A stretch of DNA of 64,000 bases. Origin: Delphinus delphis. Taxonomy: Eukaryota; Chordata; Mammalia; Artiodactyla; Delphinidae. The stretch spans positions 62,566,447-62,630,446 of the forward strand of contig NC_082696.1 of the NCBI RefSeq assembly GCF_949987515.2. The letters are read 5' to 3'. A model generated the notes under the pieces. The model made no database searches, was not told the origin of the DNA, and saw nothing but the letters and a program-made list of their open reading frames with translations. Positions 22,490 through 34,504 of the stretch are shown here, in pieces; the first letter of the stretch is position 1, and every line of letters starts with the position of its first letter. The position numbers and the translations under genes are program-made.

Positions 22490-23280
22490 AGAGATACACC
22501 AATGTAAGGATATGGAAATGTTGAAAATGAAAAGATGGGCAAAATATATGTCAAGCAAAAGATAATCAAATGAATGCTAGCATAGCTATATTAATATTAA
22601 ACATAATTTTAAAGATAAAATCTTAGATACAGACTCATGCATAGGTAGAAATTTAAAATATGAAAGATTCAGTATTTATTAATGAATGATGCCAGTATGG
22701 GTCAAATGCTTATCTATGAAGGAAAAAAACAAATCAGCTTCATGTATTATAGTCAGAAAAATAAAATCAGTTAAACAGGTTTAGAGACTTTGATGTGAAA
22801 ATTAAAATATATATTCATGATTTCAGAGTAGGGAAGTAGCTCTTAATCAGGACTCAAAGAATATAATTCATAAGGAAAGGATAAGTATGACAACATCAAA
22901 TGACAGGAAAAAGAAAGTTTAAAGAATACATGACAGATTGGGAAAATATATTTGCTGTGCATATAACACATAAATAGTTTCTGCTGTATTGATAAAATTC
23001 TGTACTTCAAGTTCAGTAATAAGAAATTGGGTATTTGTTGTATTATTATTTATATCTTGAGAAACATTAAATATTTTATAATGAAATTAAATAAAACATA
23101 TATACATGTGTTCATAAAAGTGAGGGTGATTGAGCCAATATTAGAAATAGTATAAGTTAAAATGAACTTTATTAGAAAGAAAAAATTATAACACAATAAA
23201 GATCTAATTTTACTAGGAGACAGGCCAATATTAAAAAACTATCAATAGACCTTAAAATATAGAAATCAAAAACTTTTAAT
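22490..23280 (+). mobile_element. old L1M ORF2 fragments, plus strand
   Basis: Blocks such as GCATAGCTATATTAATATTA, GGAAAGGATAAGTATGACAACATC and ACATGACAGATTGGGAAAATATATTTGCTGTGCATATAACA resemble L1 ORF2 segments ('gtagctatactaatatcag', 'acagactgggagaaaatatttgcaaaacatat'). Strongly decayed, no open frame. Confidence 0.5.
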
Positions 23281-23751
23281 ACAAGGTTAACTTTTCTGTT
23301 TTTAATTAATTTATCTTCCTTTAAGTATAATTTTTATAATAAAAGGCACAAATGTTAAGTGTATAATTTGTTAAGCCACACCCCTATTAAGATATAAAAT
23401 ATTTTCATTATCCAAAATGTTTCCCTTCAGCCTTTCCTTCAGTATTCCCAAAAGGGATCCAATATGCTGATTTCTATGACCAGAGATTAATTTTGACTGT
23501 TCTACATCTTCATATAAATGGAAACACAGAATATGTGTTCCTCGGTTGCTGACTTTTCTTGTTCTTCATGTTTTTGATATTTACCTGTGTTGCATGTATC
23601 AGTAGTTCATTGTTTCAGTGATTTCCTTAGAGATTACAGTAAACATCCAGACCTCATTACAGTCTACCTTGAATTAATGCCATACACATTACATATTTTA
23701 TATACCTTACAAAAGTATACATTGCTTTACCCCTTCTTCTGTAGATTTTGC

Positions 23752-23787
23752 TATATATATATATATATATATAAATATATATATATA
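23752..23787. repeat. (TA)n microsatellite
   Basis: An alternating TA run with one AAAT interruption, lying just left of the poly-T end of the neighbouring SINE. Confidence 0.9.
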
Positions 23788-23797
23788 AAATTATTAA

Positions 23798-24005
23798 TTT
23801 TTTTTTTTTTTTTTTGGTACGCGGGCCTCTCACTGTTGTGGCCTCTCCCGTTGCGGAGCACGGGCTCCGGACGCGCAGGCTCAGTAGCCATGGCTCACAG
23901 GCCCAGCCGCTCCGCGGCATGTGGGATCTTCCCGGACCGGGGCACGAACCTGTGTCCCCTGCATCGGCAGGCGGACTCTCACCCACCGCGCCACCAGGGA
24001 AGCCC
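23798..24005 (-). mobile_element. CHR-1 type SINE, minus strand
   Basis: Poly-T run, then GGTACGCGGGCCTCTCACTG through CGCGCCACCAGGGAAGCCC. Complete at both ends. No clear target duplication can be seen because the left flank is a (TA)n run and AT-rich DNA that may have changed after insertion. The 172-aa and 109-aa open frames crossing here are L1/SINE composites. Confidence 0.93.
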
Positions 24006-24521
24006 TGTCATATATTTTATGTACATATATTTTATAAGCCTTAAACAAATTGTCTTTATTTTTTATTTAGTTACTCAATTGTTAAAGAAACTAACAAACA
24101 ATTAAAGTATATTTCCTGTTTACTCATATATTTACCGTTTTAGTGCTCTTTGTTTAATCACATAGACCCCAGTTTCTGTCTCGTGCCATTTCAGCTCTGA
24201 GGAACTTTCTTTAATATGTGTTATATTTCAGGTCTCTAGTGATTAATTCTTTCAGCTTTTGTTTATCTGGAGAAATAATGTCTTTAATTTGACTTTAATT
24301 TTAAGGTATTTTCACAGGTTATAGATGTCTTTTTTTTAATCAGAACTTAGTGCATTATCTTCTCACTTATGTTGTTTCTGATAAGATGTTCCTCTGTATG
24401 TAATGCATCTTATTTATCTGCTTGTTTTCAAAATGTCTTCTTACGTTTGTTTTTTTGAAATTTGACTACAACATTCCTTAATATTCATTTAGACTGCTTG
24501 GATTGTATTGAACTTTTTGGA

Positions 24522-24523
<2 letters not shown>

Positions 24524-24562
<39 letters not shown>
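24524..24562. repeat. (AC)n microsatellite
   Basis: About 19 uninterrupted AC units, inside the HAL1/L1M-like element. Confidence 0.97.
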
Positions 24563-24563
<1 letters not shown>

Positions 24564-24975
24564 TAGACTACTGGATATTGTCATAAAGTCAGTGAAGTTC
24601 TATTCACTTGTCTCTGTCTATGCTTTAAGTTGGATAGTTTCTACTGACTGTCTTCAAATTCATGATCTCTGCATTCTGTAGTATCAAACCTGTAGTAAAG
24701 TCTATCTTTTGAATTTTTTATTTTAGATATTAAATTTTCCAGTTCTAGAATTTCTATTTGACTCTTTGGTTTTGCATTTTTAATTTATCTGCCTTGAGTC
24801 CCCATTCACTAACCCACGGTGTTGACATTTTTTTTATTCTTGAACATGTCTATAGTGGGTATTTTAAACTCTTTGTCTGCTAATAACAAGATCTTTGTCA
24901 TCTCTAAGTCTGTTGCTATTGACTATTTTTCTTCAAGTTAAGGACCACATTTACCCTCTTCCTAAATGTCTGGTT

Positions 24976-24998
24976 TTATTATTATTATTATTATTATT
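24976..24998. repeat. (TTA)n microsatellite
   Basis: About seven TTA units, at the probable 5' border of the HAL1/L1M-like element. Confidence 0.9.
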
Positions 24999-25209
24999 TT
25001 TAACATTGTGATACGTTACTGATTGTTTTGATTTTGTTGTCTTCCTTTAAAGAGTGTTGATTTTTCTTTTGAAAGTAGTTTAATTACTGTTATTTAGCTG
25101 GGCCTCATTCAGTTTGGGTTTAGGTTTTATTAAGATAGATCTACTATAACCCCTAGTGTAAGACCAGCATAGCCCTTGTCCTAAGTGTGGCCTTCTTTTT
25201 TCTCAACTA

Positions 25210-25878
25210 ACTTAGAGATAATCAATAAAATGAACTATTGGTTCTTTGTGAACATAAAAATATTGATAAAACTCTAAAAAAACTTATCAACATGATAAAA
25301 ATTGTCAACATCAAGAATGAGAGAGGTGACAATATTGTAGCTTCTTCAGAAATTAAAATGGTAATAAATTAATATAATACAGATGCTAACAAATTTGACA
25401 AGAGATAAAAAGAGCAAATTCCTTAAAAAACACAAACTATCGAAATTCTCTCAAAATTAAATACATAACTTATTTTAAAAATTGAATTTGTAGTTTAAAA
25501 AATCTTTCCACAAAGAAAACCTCAGGTACAAATTGCTTCCATGTGAATTCTGCAATTCTGCCAAACATTTAAGAGGAAAAAAAAATATTCTACACAAAAT
25601 ATTACAGGAAATCAAAGAAGGGGGAAATTTCAACTCATTTTATGAAACTAACTTTACTCTGATCCAAAATCAAAGATATTACAGAAAATTAAAACTATAG
25701 ATCTATATCACACATGAGCCTAGATGCAAAATTCTAAACAAAGTTTAGCAAATTTAACACAACAATATATAAAAACACTTAAATCATGACCCACTGGGGT
25801 TTATCACAGGACTAAAAGTTTGTTTTAATGTTTGAAAAGTAATCAAAGTAATTCAAAGTAACAGAAAGATACAAAGGA

Positions 25879-25915
<37 letters not shown>

Positions 25916-25925
25916 TATATGTATA

Positions 25926-25960
<35 letters not shown>

Positions 25961-27200
25961 GATGGTTCATGTAGAGAAAGAATTTGAAAAATCCCAAATC
26001 CATTTTTAATACAAGTTCTCAGGAAACTAGGAACATAGAGACCTGTCTCAACCTGATAAGGAACATCTATGAAAAACTAACGCTAACATTATACTTAATG
26101 GTGAAAGACTGAATGCTATCACCTTTAATATCAAGATTTCTGCTTTCATCAGCTCTTACTAGAATTGTGCTGAAAGTTTTAACCAGTTCAATAAGGCAAG
26201 ACTAAGATATGAAACAATAGAGGTTGAAAAACAGAAGTAAAATTGTATTTATTTAGAGATGGTATGATCATCTATGTAGAACCTTCTATTACATCTACAA
26301 AGGCTCTAAGAACTAATTAATGATATAACTCAATGATAAGAACAAAAATACAATTAAAAATGGGCAAAATATTTGAAGATACTTTGCCAAAGAAGAGATG
26401 GGGATGGCAAATAAGTACATAAAAGATGCAACACCATTTCTCATTTGAGAAATGTTAATTAAAATCACAACAGTATGCTACTACATGCTTATTAAAATGG
26501 TTAAATTTAAAAAGACTGTTATACCAATGTTGGCAAGTATGTAGAGATACTGGAACTCTCATGTTTGTGGGATTACAAACTGGTGCAATCAATTTGGAAA
26601 ACATTTTAGCAATTTTTTTAGGGTTTAAATATACAACTACCATATGACCCAGGTATTCCACTCTTAGGTATTCGCCAAAGAGAAATGAAACCATATGTCT
26701 ATACAAAGGCCTGGCTGTAACTGTTTATAGCAGCTTAAGTTATAATAGACCAAAAAATCTCAAAAACAAAACAAAAGCAAAAACCTGGAAAAACCTAAAT
26801 GTCCACACTTAAAATGAAATGCTACTATATAAACTATGAGACAAGCAACATCACAGTTGAATCGCAAAGTAATCATGATAAGTGAAAGAAGCAACACAAA
26901 AATTAGTACTTTGTATGTTTCCATTTGTATAAAATTCTAGAAAATGCAAAATAGCCTATATTGACAAAAGGCATAGCAGTAGTTGCCTGGGAATGGGTTG
27001 GGAGAAATGAGGGAAAGTCTGTGGGAAGGATCACAAATGAGCCTGAGAGACTATTTGAGTGTGATGGATATGTTCCTTATCTTCATTGTGGTGTTTGTTT
27101 CACAGGTGTTCATATTTGTTAACATTTATCAAATTGTACACTTTTAATATATAGAGTACATTTTATATCAGTGGTACCTCAGTCAAGCTGTTAAAAGAAG
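25210..27200 (+). mobile_element. old L1M element, ORF2 to 3' UTR, plus strand
   Basis: Long decayed LINE-1 piece. In order: TTGGTTCTTTGTGAACATAA, ACTTATCAACATGATAAAAA, AATTGCTTCCATGTGAATTC, TATCACACATGAGCC, ATCATGACCCACTGGGGTTT (reverse-transcriptase region), then CTAACATTATACTTAATGGTGAAAG, then the C-terminal stretch AATGTTGGCAAGTATGTAGAGA, CATATGACCCAGGTATTCCA, TAGTTGCCTGGGAATGGG and a 3' UTR closing near 27200 (TGTACACTTTTAATATATAG). No frame is open. An (AT)n tract at 25879-25960 interrupts it. Confidence 0.82.
25879..25960. repeat. (AT)n microsatellite with AC/GT interruptions
   Basis: About 80 bases of alternating AT with ACACAC and GTGTGT interruptions. The minus-strand 63-aa open frame is IYIYIY low complexity and not a gene. 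Confidence 0.96.
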
Positions 27201-28263
27201 AAACACTGGAAATATGTAAATTAAGAGTAAAATTCAGGAGGAACAAATAAGGGCAACAAATAAACAGAAAGTAAAGTTTGCAGACTAAAGGGATTAATCA
27301 AGATGAAAGCAGGAAACAGCACCCATTTATATTACCATATCAAGGAAGACCTGAATGTTGGTTGATCATAGTGGTTATGATCAGGAAGGTTTTTAAGAAG
27401 AGAAAACAGGGAAATACAACAGACCCTGAACTGGAAATCTTGGTTTTGCCATGGCAAAGTAGCTTACTACAAATACTATTGAAAAAAAACTTGTGTTTGT
27501 TTTTTTTATATTCTATCCTAAGGCTATGTATAATTACTGTTTTATTACTTTAATTATTTAATTCTGAACATGATGTAGTTTATCATTCAATTTTAGAAAT
27601 AAGTTATCTTAGGAGCAGGATGACTAACTTACTGTTTAAATTCCTGCAGCAGCTCTGCCATGAAATTCTAGCCAGATTGCATGTCCTCAGACCTATAGTT
27701 GTCTCTCTGGAGGTAGGCTTTATTCTTAGAAACATAGAAATAAACTAAACTACAGGACATAAAGTTTCTTAAAAGTATTTTATTTGTAATTCTGAAAAAT
27801 GTATACTTTTATTTTTCAAGAAAACGTTTTAACAAAGATGTAAGTGTGAAATTCACACATCAAAACATATGCATACACATACTCACATATACATATAAAC
27901 TTACACTTTGCACAGATATCACTATAGGAGCAAAGCCAAAAAATACACAGTAAACTTTACAGGATTGCCATTTATTTCCAAGGTCTTACAATGGGATATC
28001 CATTTTGCCTATTCTGCAGACAATTTGGCTTTTTTCATTATTCAGGAGTTTTTATGAAAAGATATACACCATTGCTCTTCTCTACATTCCAACATGTGTA
28101 GTCAGTCAATCACCCAGAACAGTGGGATCTTCAACAAAGTATGACATAACATTTCTTTTCAGGATAAATAAGCAGTACAACAGGGATAATTTAATAAGGA
28201 TGAGTAAAACATTGTAATTTAAAAATATCTATTCAGTGATAACAACTACAGTAATCTCTCTTA
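27201..28263. other. AT-rich noncoding DNA, nothing recognised
   Basis: No exon, RNA gene or clear transposon. Open frames at 27278-27553 and 28005-28217 show no recognisable domain. Confidence 0.45.
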
Positions 28264-28641
28264 CAGTTGGCCCTCTGTATCTGTGAGGTACACACACACA
28301 GTTGCCCTCTGTATCTGCGGGTTACACATCTGTGGATTCAACCAACTGCAGATGGAAAATAACTGGAAAAAAATTCCAGAAATTTCCAAAACATAAAACT
28401 TGAATTTGCCTTGTACAGGGAACTATTTACATAGCATTTACATTGTATTTACAAATATTTATGTAGCATTTACATTGTATTAGGTACTATAAGTAATCTA
28501 GAGGCGATTTAAAGTATATGGGAGGATGTGTGTAGGTTATATGCACATACTATGCCATTTTATATAAGGGACTTGAGTGTCTGTGGATTTTGGTATCTGC
28601 ACGGGGTCCTGGAACCAATCCACACTGGATACCTAGATACA
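28264..28641 (+). mobile_element. MER2-like Tigger-derived DNA transposon
   Basis: A nonautonomous Tc1/mariner-superfamily (Tigger/pogo group) element. It opens CAGTTGGCCCTCTGTATCTG after TA, and contains the family blocks GTGGATTCAACCAACTGCAG, CTATTTACATAGCATTTACA, AGGTACTATAAGTAATCTAG, GGGAGGATGTGTGTAGGTTA and GGACTTGAGTGTCTGTGGAT. The right end near 28630-28641 (GGATACCTAGATACAACTA) is degraded and passes into a microsatellite. The first 20 bases of the inverted end occur twice (28264 and about 28299), a small internal duplication. The middle with TTCCAGAAATTTCC suggests the MER2B form. Confidence 0.9.
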
Positions 28642-28687
28642 ACTATGTATGTATGTATGTATGTATGTGTGTGTATTTGTGTGTGTG

Positions 28688-28722
<35 letters not shown>

Positions 28723-28870
28723 TGTTTGTTTGTATATATGCATGTGTATATGTATATAGATGTATATACATCAAGGTGTATAATATATCAATGTATATAT
28801 GTATACATACACACATACATATCATAGAAGAATATATACACACATACATACATATCATAGAAGAAGGCAA
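28642..28870. repeat. compound (GTAT)(GT)(AT)(AG) microsatellite and CATA-rich tail
   Basis: Six GTAT units from 28643, a GT run, an AT run (28689-28702), ten AG units (28703-28722), then imperfect GTATAT/ACATAC text with two copies of CATAGAAGAA. The open frames on both strands are low-complexity strings. Confidence 0.95.
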
Positions 28871-29108
28871 GTCTGTCTTCTGATCACACATAGCTTAACA
28901 GACAGAAACATACATTTGTGATACACATACACACGATTTAAGGGGTAAAAACATATATTTTTCTCCCTGTTAAACCACATGTGATCAGAATAGGAATTTG
29001 CCTTCCTTTTTTGATGGGTTCCTGATGTTTCTTGCCACACAAGTTGTTAAAATGCACAGGGTACCAATAATATTTTATAGCTTTTCAGTCTTTAAAAAAA
29101 ATCTTCCC

Positions 29109-29323
29109 TGGGCTTCCCTGGTGACGCAGCGGTTGAGAGTCCGCCTGCCGATGCAGGGGACACGGGTTCATGCCCCGGTCCGGGAGGATCCCACATGCCG
29201 CGGAGCGGCTGGGCCCGTGAGCCATAGCTGCTGGGCCTGCGCATCTGGAGCCTGTGCTCCGCAACGGGAGAGGTCGCAACGGTGAGAGGCCCGCGTACCG
29301 CAAAAAAAAAAAAAAAAAAAAAA
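29109..29323 (+). mobile_element. CHR-1 type SINE, plus strand
   Basis: Begins GGGCTTCCCTGGTGACGCAG, ends GTGAGAGGCCCGCGTACCGC plus a pure A tail of about 22. Flanks AAAAAATCTTCCC and AAAAAATCCTCCC form a target duplication with one mismatch. All six-frame open frames in this interval are SINE shadows. Confidence 0.95.
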
Positions 29324-30490
29324 TCCTCCCATAATTAAAGTTTCTCCCTTTCTTAGATTTCCAAAGGAAAACATAAATATAATCCTATTGTTTAGTGCTT
29401 GAAAGAATACTAGTCATCATGCAGTCCTTCAGATTTCTATTTTTAATAAATATACCGTATATTTTGAAAAATCATGTATATTAGAAAACACATGCTTAAA
29501 ATTTTGTTTTTCTCTACAATTGCATCTGCTTTTCCAGCAGCCTCATTCACCAAAGGAAAGCAGACCCATTTCTGAGAGAATTGAAACTCTTCTGATGGTT
29601 GATTTTGGCTTGAGGGTCTCATGGTAGCCAGTGTATATAAAATATATACTGTGTATATGCTGTACTTATATTAGTGCTACTTGTGTGTGTGTGTGTTTGT
29701 GCATATGCATATAGTAGCAGAAAATAGGCAATGATTTGGAGGTTTGGTTCATAGGTGGGGCATGGATAGTCTCTGGAAAAAAAAGTGGAAAGTCACTATC
29801 AAAGATTTCATGGGAAGTAACCTAGGAAAATATCCTGGCTAAGGGAAGTACTTCTTTGTGATAGGTACAGTGATACAGGAATTTTAAAAACAGGAGAATT
29901 ATGCCTAAAATAGAGTTGGCTGGTACTGTTTTGTATTGATGTCGTGCAGAAGGACGCTGAGAGACTGTAGGATGATAATGACTAAGTGTGAGAGCCAGAG
30001 GGCTTCTGTGGTCACCTATAAAGACATCTTTGTCTCCTGAAGTGCATGGTTGAAGTCACAAAGTTTTAGAGACATTTGAATGTTCAGTCAAGGCCAACTT
30101 ACTTAAAGTCAGGCCCTGGTGGAGAAAACTTGGGCTCATGAAACGTGAGACAAGTAATATATAAGGATGTCCTTGAAAATATTGACTTCTTAACTTCCCT
30201 GACTTTCTGAACTTGTACAGGGGACCACCTTTTATGAAAACAGTCAGCACTTTTGCTGTGGTGGAGGGAGTTGCAGAAACCACTCTCACATAAGGCAACA
30301 TATGCCCCCCTCAGGAACTGCCCTCGTAGGCTTTCCTGGCTGCCAGGCAAAAAAATTAAGGTAAAATTCTAGCATAACCTATCTGGGAACTTGCTTGGCT
30401 GATAAAGGAGGAAACAGTTCATACTTCTGAATAGTTGCAGGAACTGCTGGCATATACTGGCATGAATAAGAGTAGTACACATGGAGTGGA
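29324..30490. other. noncoding DNA, nothing recognised
   Basis: A GT run at about 29682-29700 and moderately GC text at 29.9-30.35 kb. Minus-strand open frames at 30056-30350 have no recognisable domain and overlap each other in two frames. Confidence 0.4.
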
Positions 30491-30493
30491 TTT

Positions 30494-30830
30494 TTTAAAT
30501 TTCTTTTTAATTTTCTAAATTTGTTTAAATTTTTAAAATTCTCTTATTAAAGTATAGTTGATTTACAATATCATTAATTTCAGGTGTACAACATAGTGAT
30601 TCAATATTTTTATAGATTATACTACATTTAAAGTTATAAAATATTGACTATATTCCCTGTGCTGTACAATATATCCTTGTATCTTATTTATTTTATGCAT
30701 AATAGTTTGTACCTCTTAATCTCCTACCCCTATCTTGCCCCTCCCCCATCCGTCTCCCCACTGGTAACCACTAGTTTGTTCTCTGTATCTGTGAGTCTGT
30801 TATCTTTCATGAATTGGATTTTAAAGATGC
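30494..30830 (-). mobile_element. L1 3' UTR fragment, minus strand
   Basis: Reverse complement of a mammalian L1 3' end: ATTAAAGTATAGTTGATTTACAATATC, CAGGTGTACAACATAGTGATTCA, CCCTGTGCTGTACAATATAT, TCTTATTTATTTTATGCATA and CCCACTGGTAACCACTAGTTTG appear in the expected order. A T/A-rich stretch at its left corresponds to the poly-A end. Truncated at the right, as most L1 copies are. Confidence 0.85.
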
Positions 30831-31185
30831 TTGATCAATTGAGCCAAAATTTTTGAAATAATAAGCAATAACTCCTTGAACATGGGGGCCCTTCTCAAAA
30901 CATGAAATTTAACCTCCTGGCCAGGACCTCAGGTAGCTCTTAGAAGTTTAGAGTTGCCTAAGTTCTCTACAAATAGTGGAGGAAGGAAGAAAGAGGCTGA
31001 GAGAAATGGGCATAATGGAATGGACATATTACAAAAGGCTAGAATAACACCAGTAGATTATATTCCTTTATATGACTATATTGCAGGTGTCCATCTTATC
31101 AGCAACAGAGACCAGCGCTATGTCTGCAATAAGTTATTTTTTCTTTAGATGAACAATCAGCCACTTTTGGGCAAGTTGTCTATAT

Positions 31186-31388
31186 CAGGGTTCCCCACCC
31201 CCAACCCCGGGCCGCACAGCAGGAGGGGAGCGGCGGGCAAGCGAGCAAAGCTTCATCTGCAGCTCCCTATTGCTCCCCATCACTCGTATTACGTTACCGC
31301 CTGAACCATCACCCCCCCGCCCCTGCTCCATGGAAAAATTGTCTTCCACGAAACCAGTCCCTGGTGCCAGAAAGGTTGGGGACCCCTG
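31186..31388. mobile_element. hAT-type nonautonomous DNA transposon (GC-rich)
   Basis: Ends CAGGGTTCCCCACCCCC and, inverted, CAGGGGTCCCCAACCTTT are terminal inverted repeats of hAT type. The interior GGGCCGCACAGCAGGAGG, AGCGGCGGGCAAGCGAGC, GAAAAATTGTCTTCCACGAA and CCAGTCCCTGGTGCCAGAAA is the pattern of a common mammalian miniature hAT element with a CpG-rich core (Cheshire/Charlie group, name uncertain). The core is internally deleted, since the full element is longer. The flanking 8-mers do not match, so the target duplication has decayed. This explains the GC island. Confidence 0.8.
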
Positions 31389-31399
31389 ACATTGATTGC

Positions 31400-33000
31400 C
31401 TTCTATCTTTCTATCCTGGTAGTGCCAGCTATTCATTCTGATAGAATTAGATAACTATTCTCGGTATTAGAATTCCTTTACTCCCTGCAAATTCTTGACC
31501 AGTACTAATAGCTAGGGGCTTACAGAATGCCTGATCCACAGGTATGAACAGGGGACATACTTTATGGTGAAGGAGATGTGGGAGTGAGCCCATGACCATG
31601 GGATCCGTTGGTTGTGTCACATACCATACTGTGCTCCTGGAACACTAGAATGACCTTCAAAAATGAAGTTGAAACTATATCATCTGAAAGGAAGGGATGC
31701 CATCCTTCAGGACACAGTGTATTTATTAGATCAGAGAACTCTTTCGTGGTATATTCCCAATAGGAAGGATACGTGGTCTCAGAAACTAAAAAATGGAAGC
31801 TGCAGTGACCCCTTTTGCCTTTACTCCTAATGACTCACTGGGGGATTTTGTGCTTCTGTTTTCTCAGTTTTGGATTCTTAGAGTGGATGGTCTGAATCCC
31901 CAAACAAGGCATACAGGTTATCAAGGGACACAGAAAGGGTTCCACTGAACTATAAGTTAGAGCTGTTACCAGGATGCTTTAACATTCCTGTGCCCAGGGA
32001 CAGGCAAGCAAGATGAACAACCACCTCCTGGCAGAAGTAATTACCTCTGAACAACAGAAATTGTTTTGCTTTGTTTTGTATTATTGTTGTTTTGTTCATT
32101 AGGGATGCTTTTACCTAAAGTGGGCAGGGAAGAATGTGTATTAAACACAGAGGATCTACTTGGGCATATCCTGGTATTCTTTTGCCCAGTTGTACCTGTG
32201 AATGAATGTGTGTGGGACTGAGAAGGATAAAATTACCAAGGATAGAACAGCTTAGTAATGAAGGTTACCCCATGGGTGAACAAGTAGGACCTACTCAGGT
32301 GATCATTAAGGGTGAAGGGAATTTAGAATGGACAGTGGAGGAGGAAGAAGATGAGTACCAGTTATAGGACAGAGATCAACTGCAGAAATGCGAGGTGTAG
32401 TTTATCACAATAAGCTTCCCTTCAGGAAGAAAGCCTCAAGAGAACCATGATAGAGCTGATCCCTGAATCTTTGTAGAGAAGCAGACCTCTAGCAAGGCTT
32501 CTAAACTTTGAAATCTATTGCCACGTTTGCTCCAAAACATTGCTTCCTGTTGACTGATCTAAGCTAATGTCTGAACACAGGAAGATATTATATTAAGGTA
32601 GACCCACTACTGGAAGAACCTTTCTCTGATGGCTGAGTCTGTCTTGCATTCTCCTTGAGAGCCTAACCAAATTTTCTTTAGCACGCACGGAAGTCTACCA
32701 TCTGTCCTTCCATCTCTCCTTCTCTTGGGTCAGACTTCTTGTCAGATAGCACTCCCAGCCTTTCACAGATCCATCCCCATTTTCTCTCACAAGCCATTTC
32801 TTTAATAAGTTCTCGCATATTAAATTTCTTTTTAGTGTTTGGGTCTTGGAGGAACCCGATTAACACAAATTGCAAATTATAACTCCAAATGTGACTTTGG
32901 TTTCATTCATAAGATCAGTTTTATCCAATATTATAATTACTTCTTTCCAGTGTTATAAGCCTATCAAAGGAAACACTTTCAGACTTCATATTAGAATAAA
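31400..33000. other. noncoding DNA, possibly an unclassified old repeat
   Basis: Less AT-rich than its neighbours, with phrases such as GGGTCTTGGAGGAACCCGATTAACACA near 32844-32871 that resemble LTR or L1M 3' ends. No open frame longer than about 65 codons. No family assigned and no gene seen. Confidence 0.3.
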
Positions 33001-33004
33001 AAGG

Positions 33005-33120
33005 TTTTTAATGGAGGCTACCGAAATCCATAAAGTTTAAGTGATTTGACTAAGATCACACAGTTAAGAATTTACTCATCTTCTGAATCCTATTGATTTC
33101 CTACTAATTGCTTCATATCT
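33005..33120 (-). mobile_element. possible MIR fragment, minus strand
   Basis: TTTAAGTGATTTGACTAAGA followed by TCACACAGTTAAGAATTTAC is the reverse complement pattern of the MIR core ('taagtaacttgcccaaggtcacacagctagtaagtgg'), with AATCCTATTGATTTCC following. Short and diverged. Confidence 0.5.
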
Positions 33121-34504
33121 ACAAAACAATTTTTTTCATACATTTGTCACCCTTTATCAAGCACCAACAAGGAGAAAGGATAAATTAAGTATTTGAGGCC
33201 CCATTAATTATAAACAACTGGCACTCTGAAGATACTAGGAAATTTCTCATAAACATTTCCCCATTTTTCTATAACTCATTCAGTAATGCTTATTGTCCAG
33301 GATTTTGCTGTCTTTCCATCCATAAGGAAGTATCTTAGTCATATCAGGCTGTAGGTCTGAGTCTACACTTGTCATGAAGTTGTTCCACAGTCCTGAAGCC
33401 ATGATACCATGTTGTATTAGAATTCTCAGTGATGTGGCATTTCTTTGCCTCTAAACTTCAGAAGAAGAGAAGAATAAAAGAAAAGTCAGAGCCATAGGAA
33501 AAGTGAATATACATTCCAGTTTGTGAGAGTCTTATGTCTGTTGTTCTGATGTAATTATTAAGAACTTTATCATTTTGCTCTCAAAAGTGACCAAGTTTTG
33601 GTGATAAAGTATGTGATCATCAAAACATTAGAGTAATATAGACTGTATTCCAGATGTCTAAGTCATATTGCTGCCAAAAATAATACCCCCACCTGAAACT
33701 GCCTATCTAAAGTCTTCTGCTTAGGAGAATCAAAGAAATTTACCATGCACAAGAATAGTCATTCCTTGGACCAGTTTGAGTATCTGATCCACAAGCAGAT
33801 CATAGAGTTTGGTCAGTGACCCTGAAAAAGAGCTCTACTCATTAGGCATCTAACCAGTGAACTAAGCCAAGCAATCTGAACAAGAGATTATGAAGGGAAT
33901 TGGTGAAGAGAATGGATGTAAGAAAAGAACCTATAAAAAGATACCTTACAGGATTTGAGGTAGTAGCATAAGCTTAGAATTGACACAGATTCTGATTGAC
34001 TCTGCTTCCAGTCCATGTGAATCCTTTTAGCAAAATCTATCTTTCCCTAATATAATCTGAGATCCTTATCATCATCTACAGATGATGAACCCAAAAGTTC
34101 TTACCAGCACAGCAAATCACAATTAGATTTCGTTCCTTCGAATCCTCCTCTTCCCATTGTCCTTAAACATCTCATAGTCCTCCTTTATTTTCCCCTTAGG
34201 TGATTTATTTTCCAGGAGACCTCTCACTTTTAAGGCAGATGGACCCTTCTGTGTGCCCAAGAGGGCCCTTTCATCTCTAGGTCTACTGTGATATTTAGCC
34301 CCAAGGATTATGTTGCTCATATCTGATTTCACTAGGTGAATTCTTCAGGTAATTTGGGCAATTTTTTCTACACTATATTCTAAGATCTAAAGCGTGCAGA
34401 CTACATATTTTCCCCATGTCCAACAAAGAACAATAAACAATAAAAACTATAGTTGAAAAATTCTCCAGCTGTTCAGAAAAGGAAAGAATCATGTAGACAA
34501 ACAA

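Larger units (their letters stand above)
23290..25000 (-). mobile_element. HAL1/L1M-like element, minus strand, split by a SINE
   Basis: Read on the minus strand, the left part (23290-23640) is an L1-type 3' UTR: the reverse complement shows the marks of 'tataattcacataccataaaattcaccc', 'tctacatcttcatataaatggaa' and 'gcatgtatcagtagttcattgtt'. The right part (24190-24820) instead matches the ORF1-coding region ('ttcagcttttgtttatctggagaa', 'ttttcacaggttatagatg', 'gcattatcttctcacttatgttgtttctgataagatgttc'). A 3' UTR close to ORF1 with no ORF2 between them is the layout of HAL1 ('half-L1') elements. A CHR-1 SINE (23798-24005) and microsatellites interrupt it. Confidence 0.55.

Noticed and set aside
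23587..24105. 172-aa open frame, one of the longest in the window
   Set aside because: It runs from an L1-like 3' UTR through a (TA)n tract and an antisense CHR-1 SINE; a chance composite.
28590..28891. 97-aa and 82-aa frames
   Set aside because: Microsatellite translation (CVYLCVCIYIYI; ERERER).
31186..31388. GC-rich, CpG-containing patch considered as a promoter or CpG island
   Set aside because: Its ends and body match a hAT-type miniature transposon, which explains the composition.
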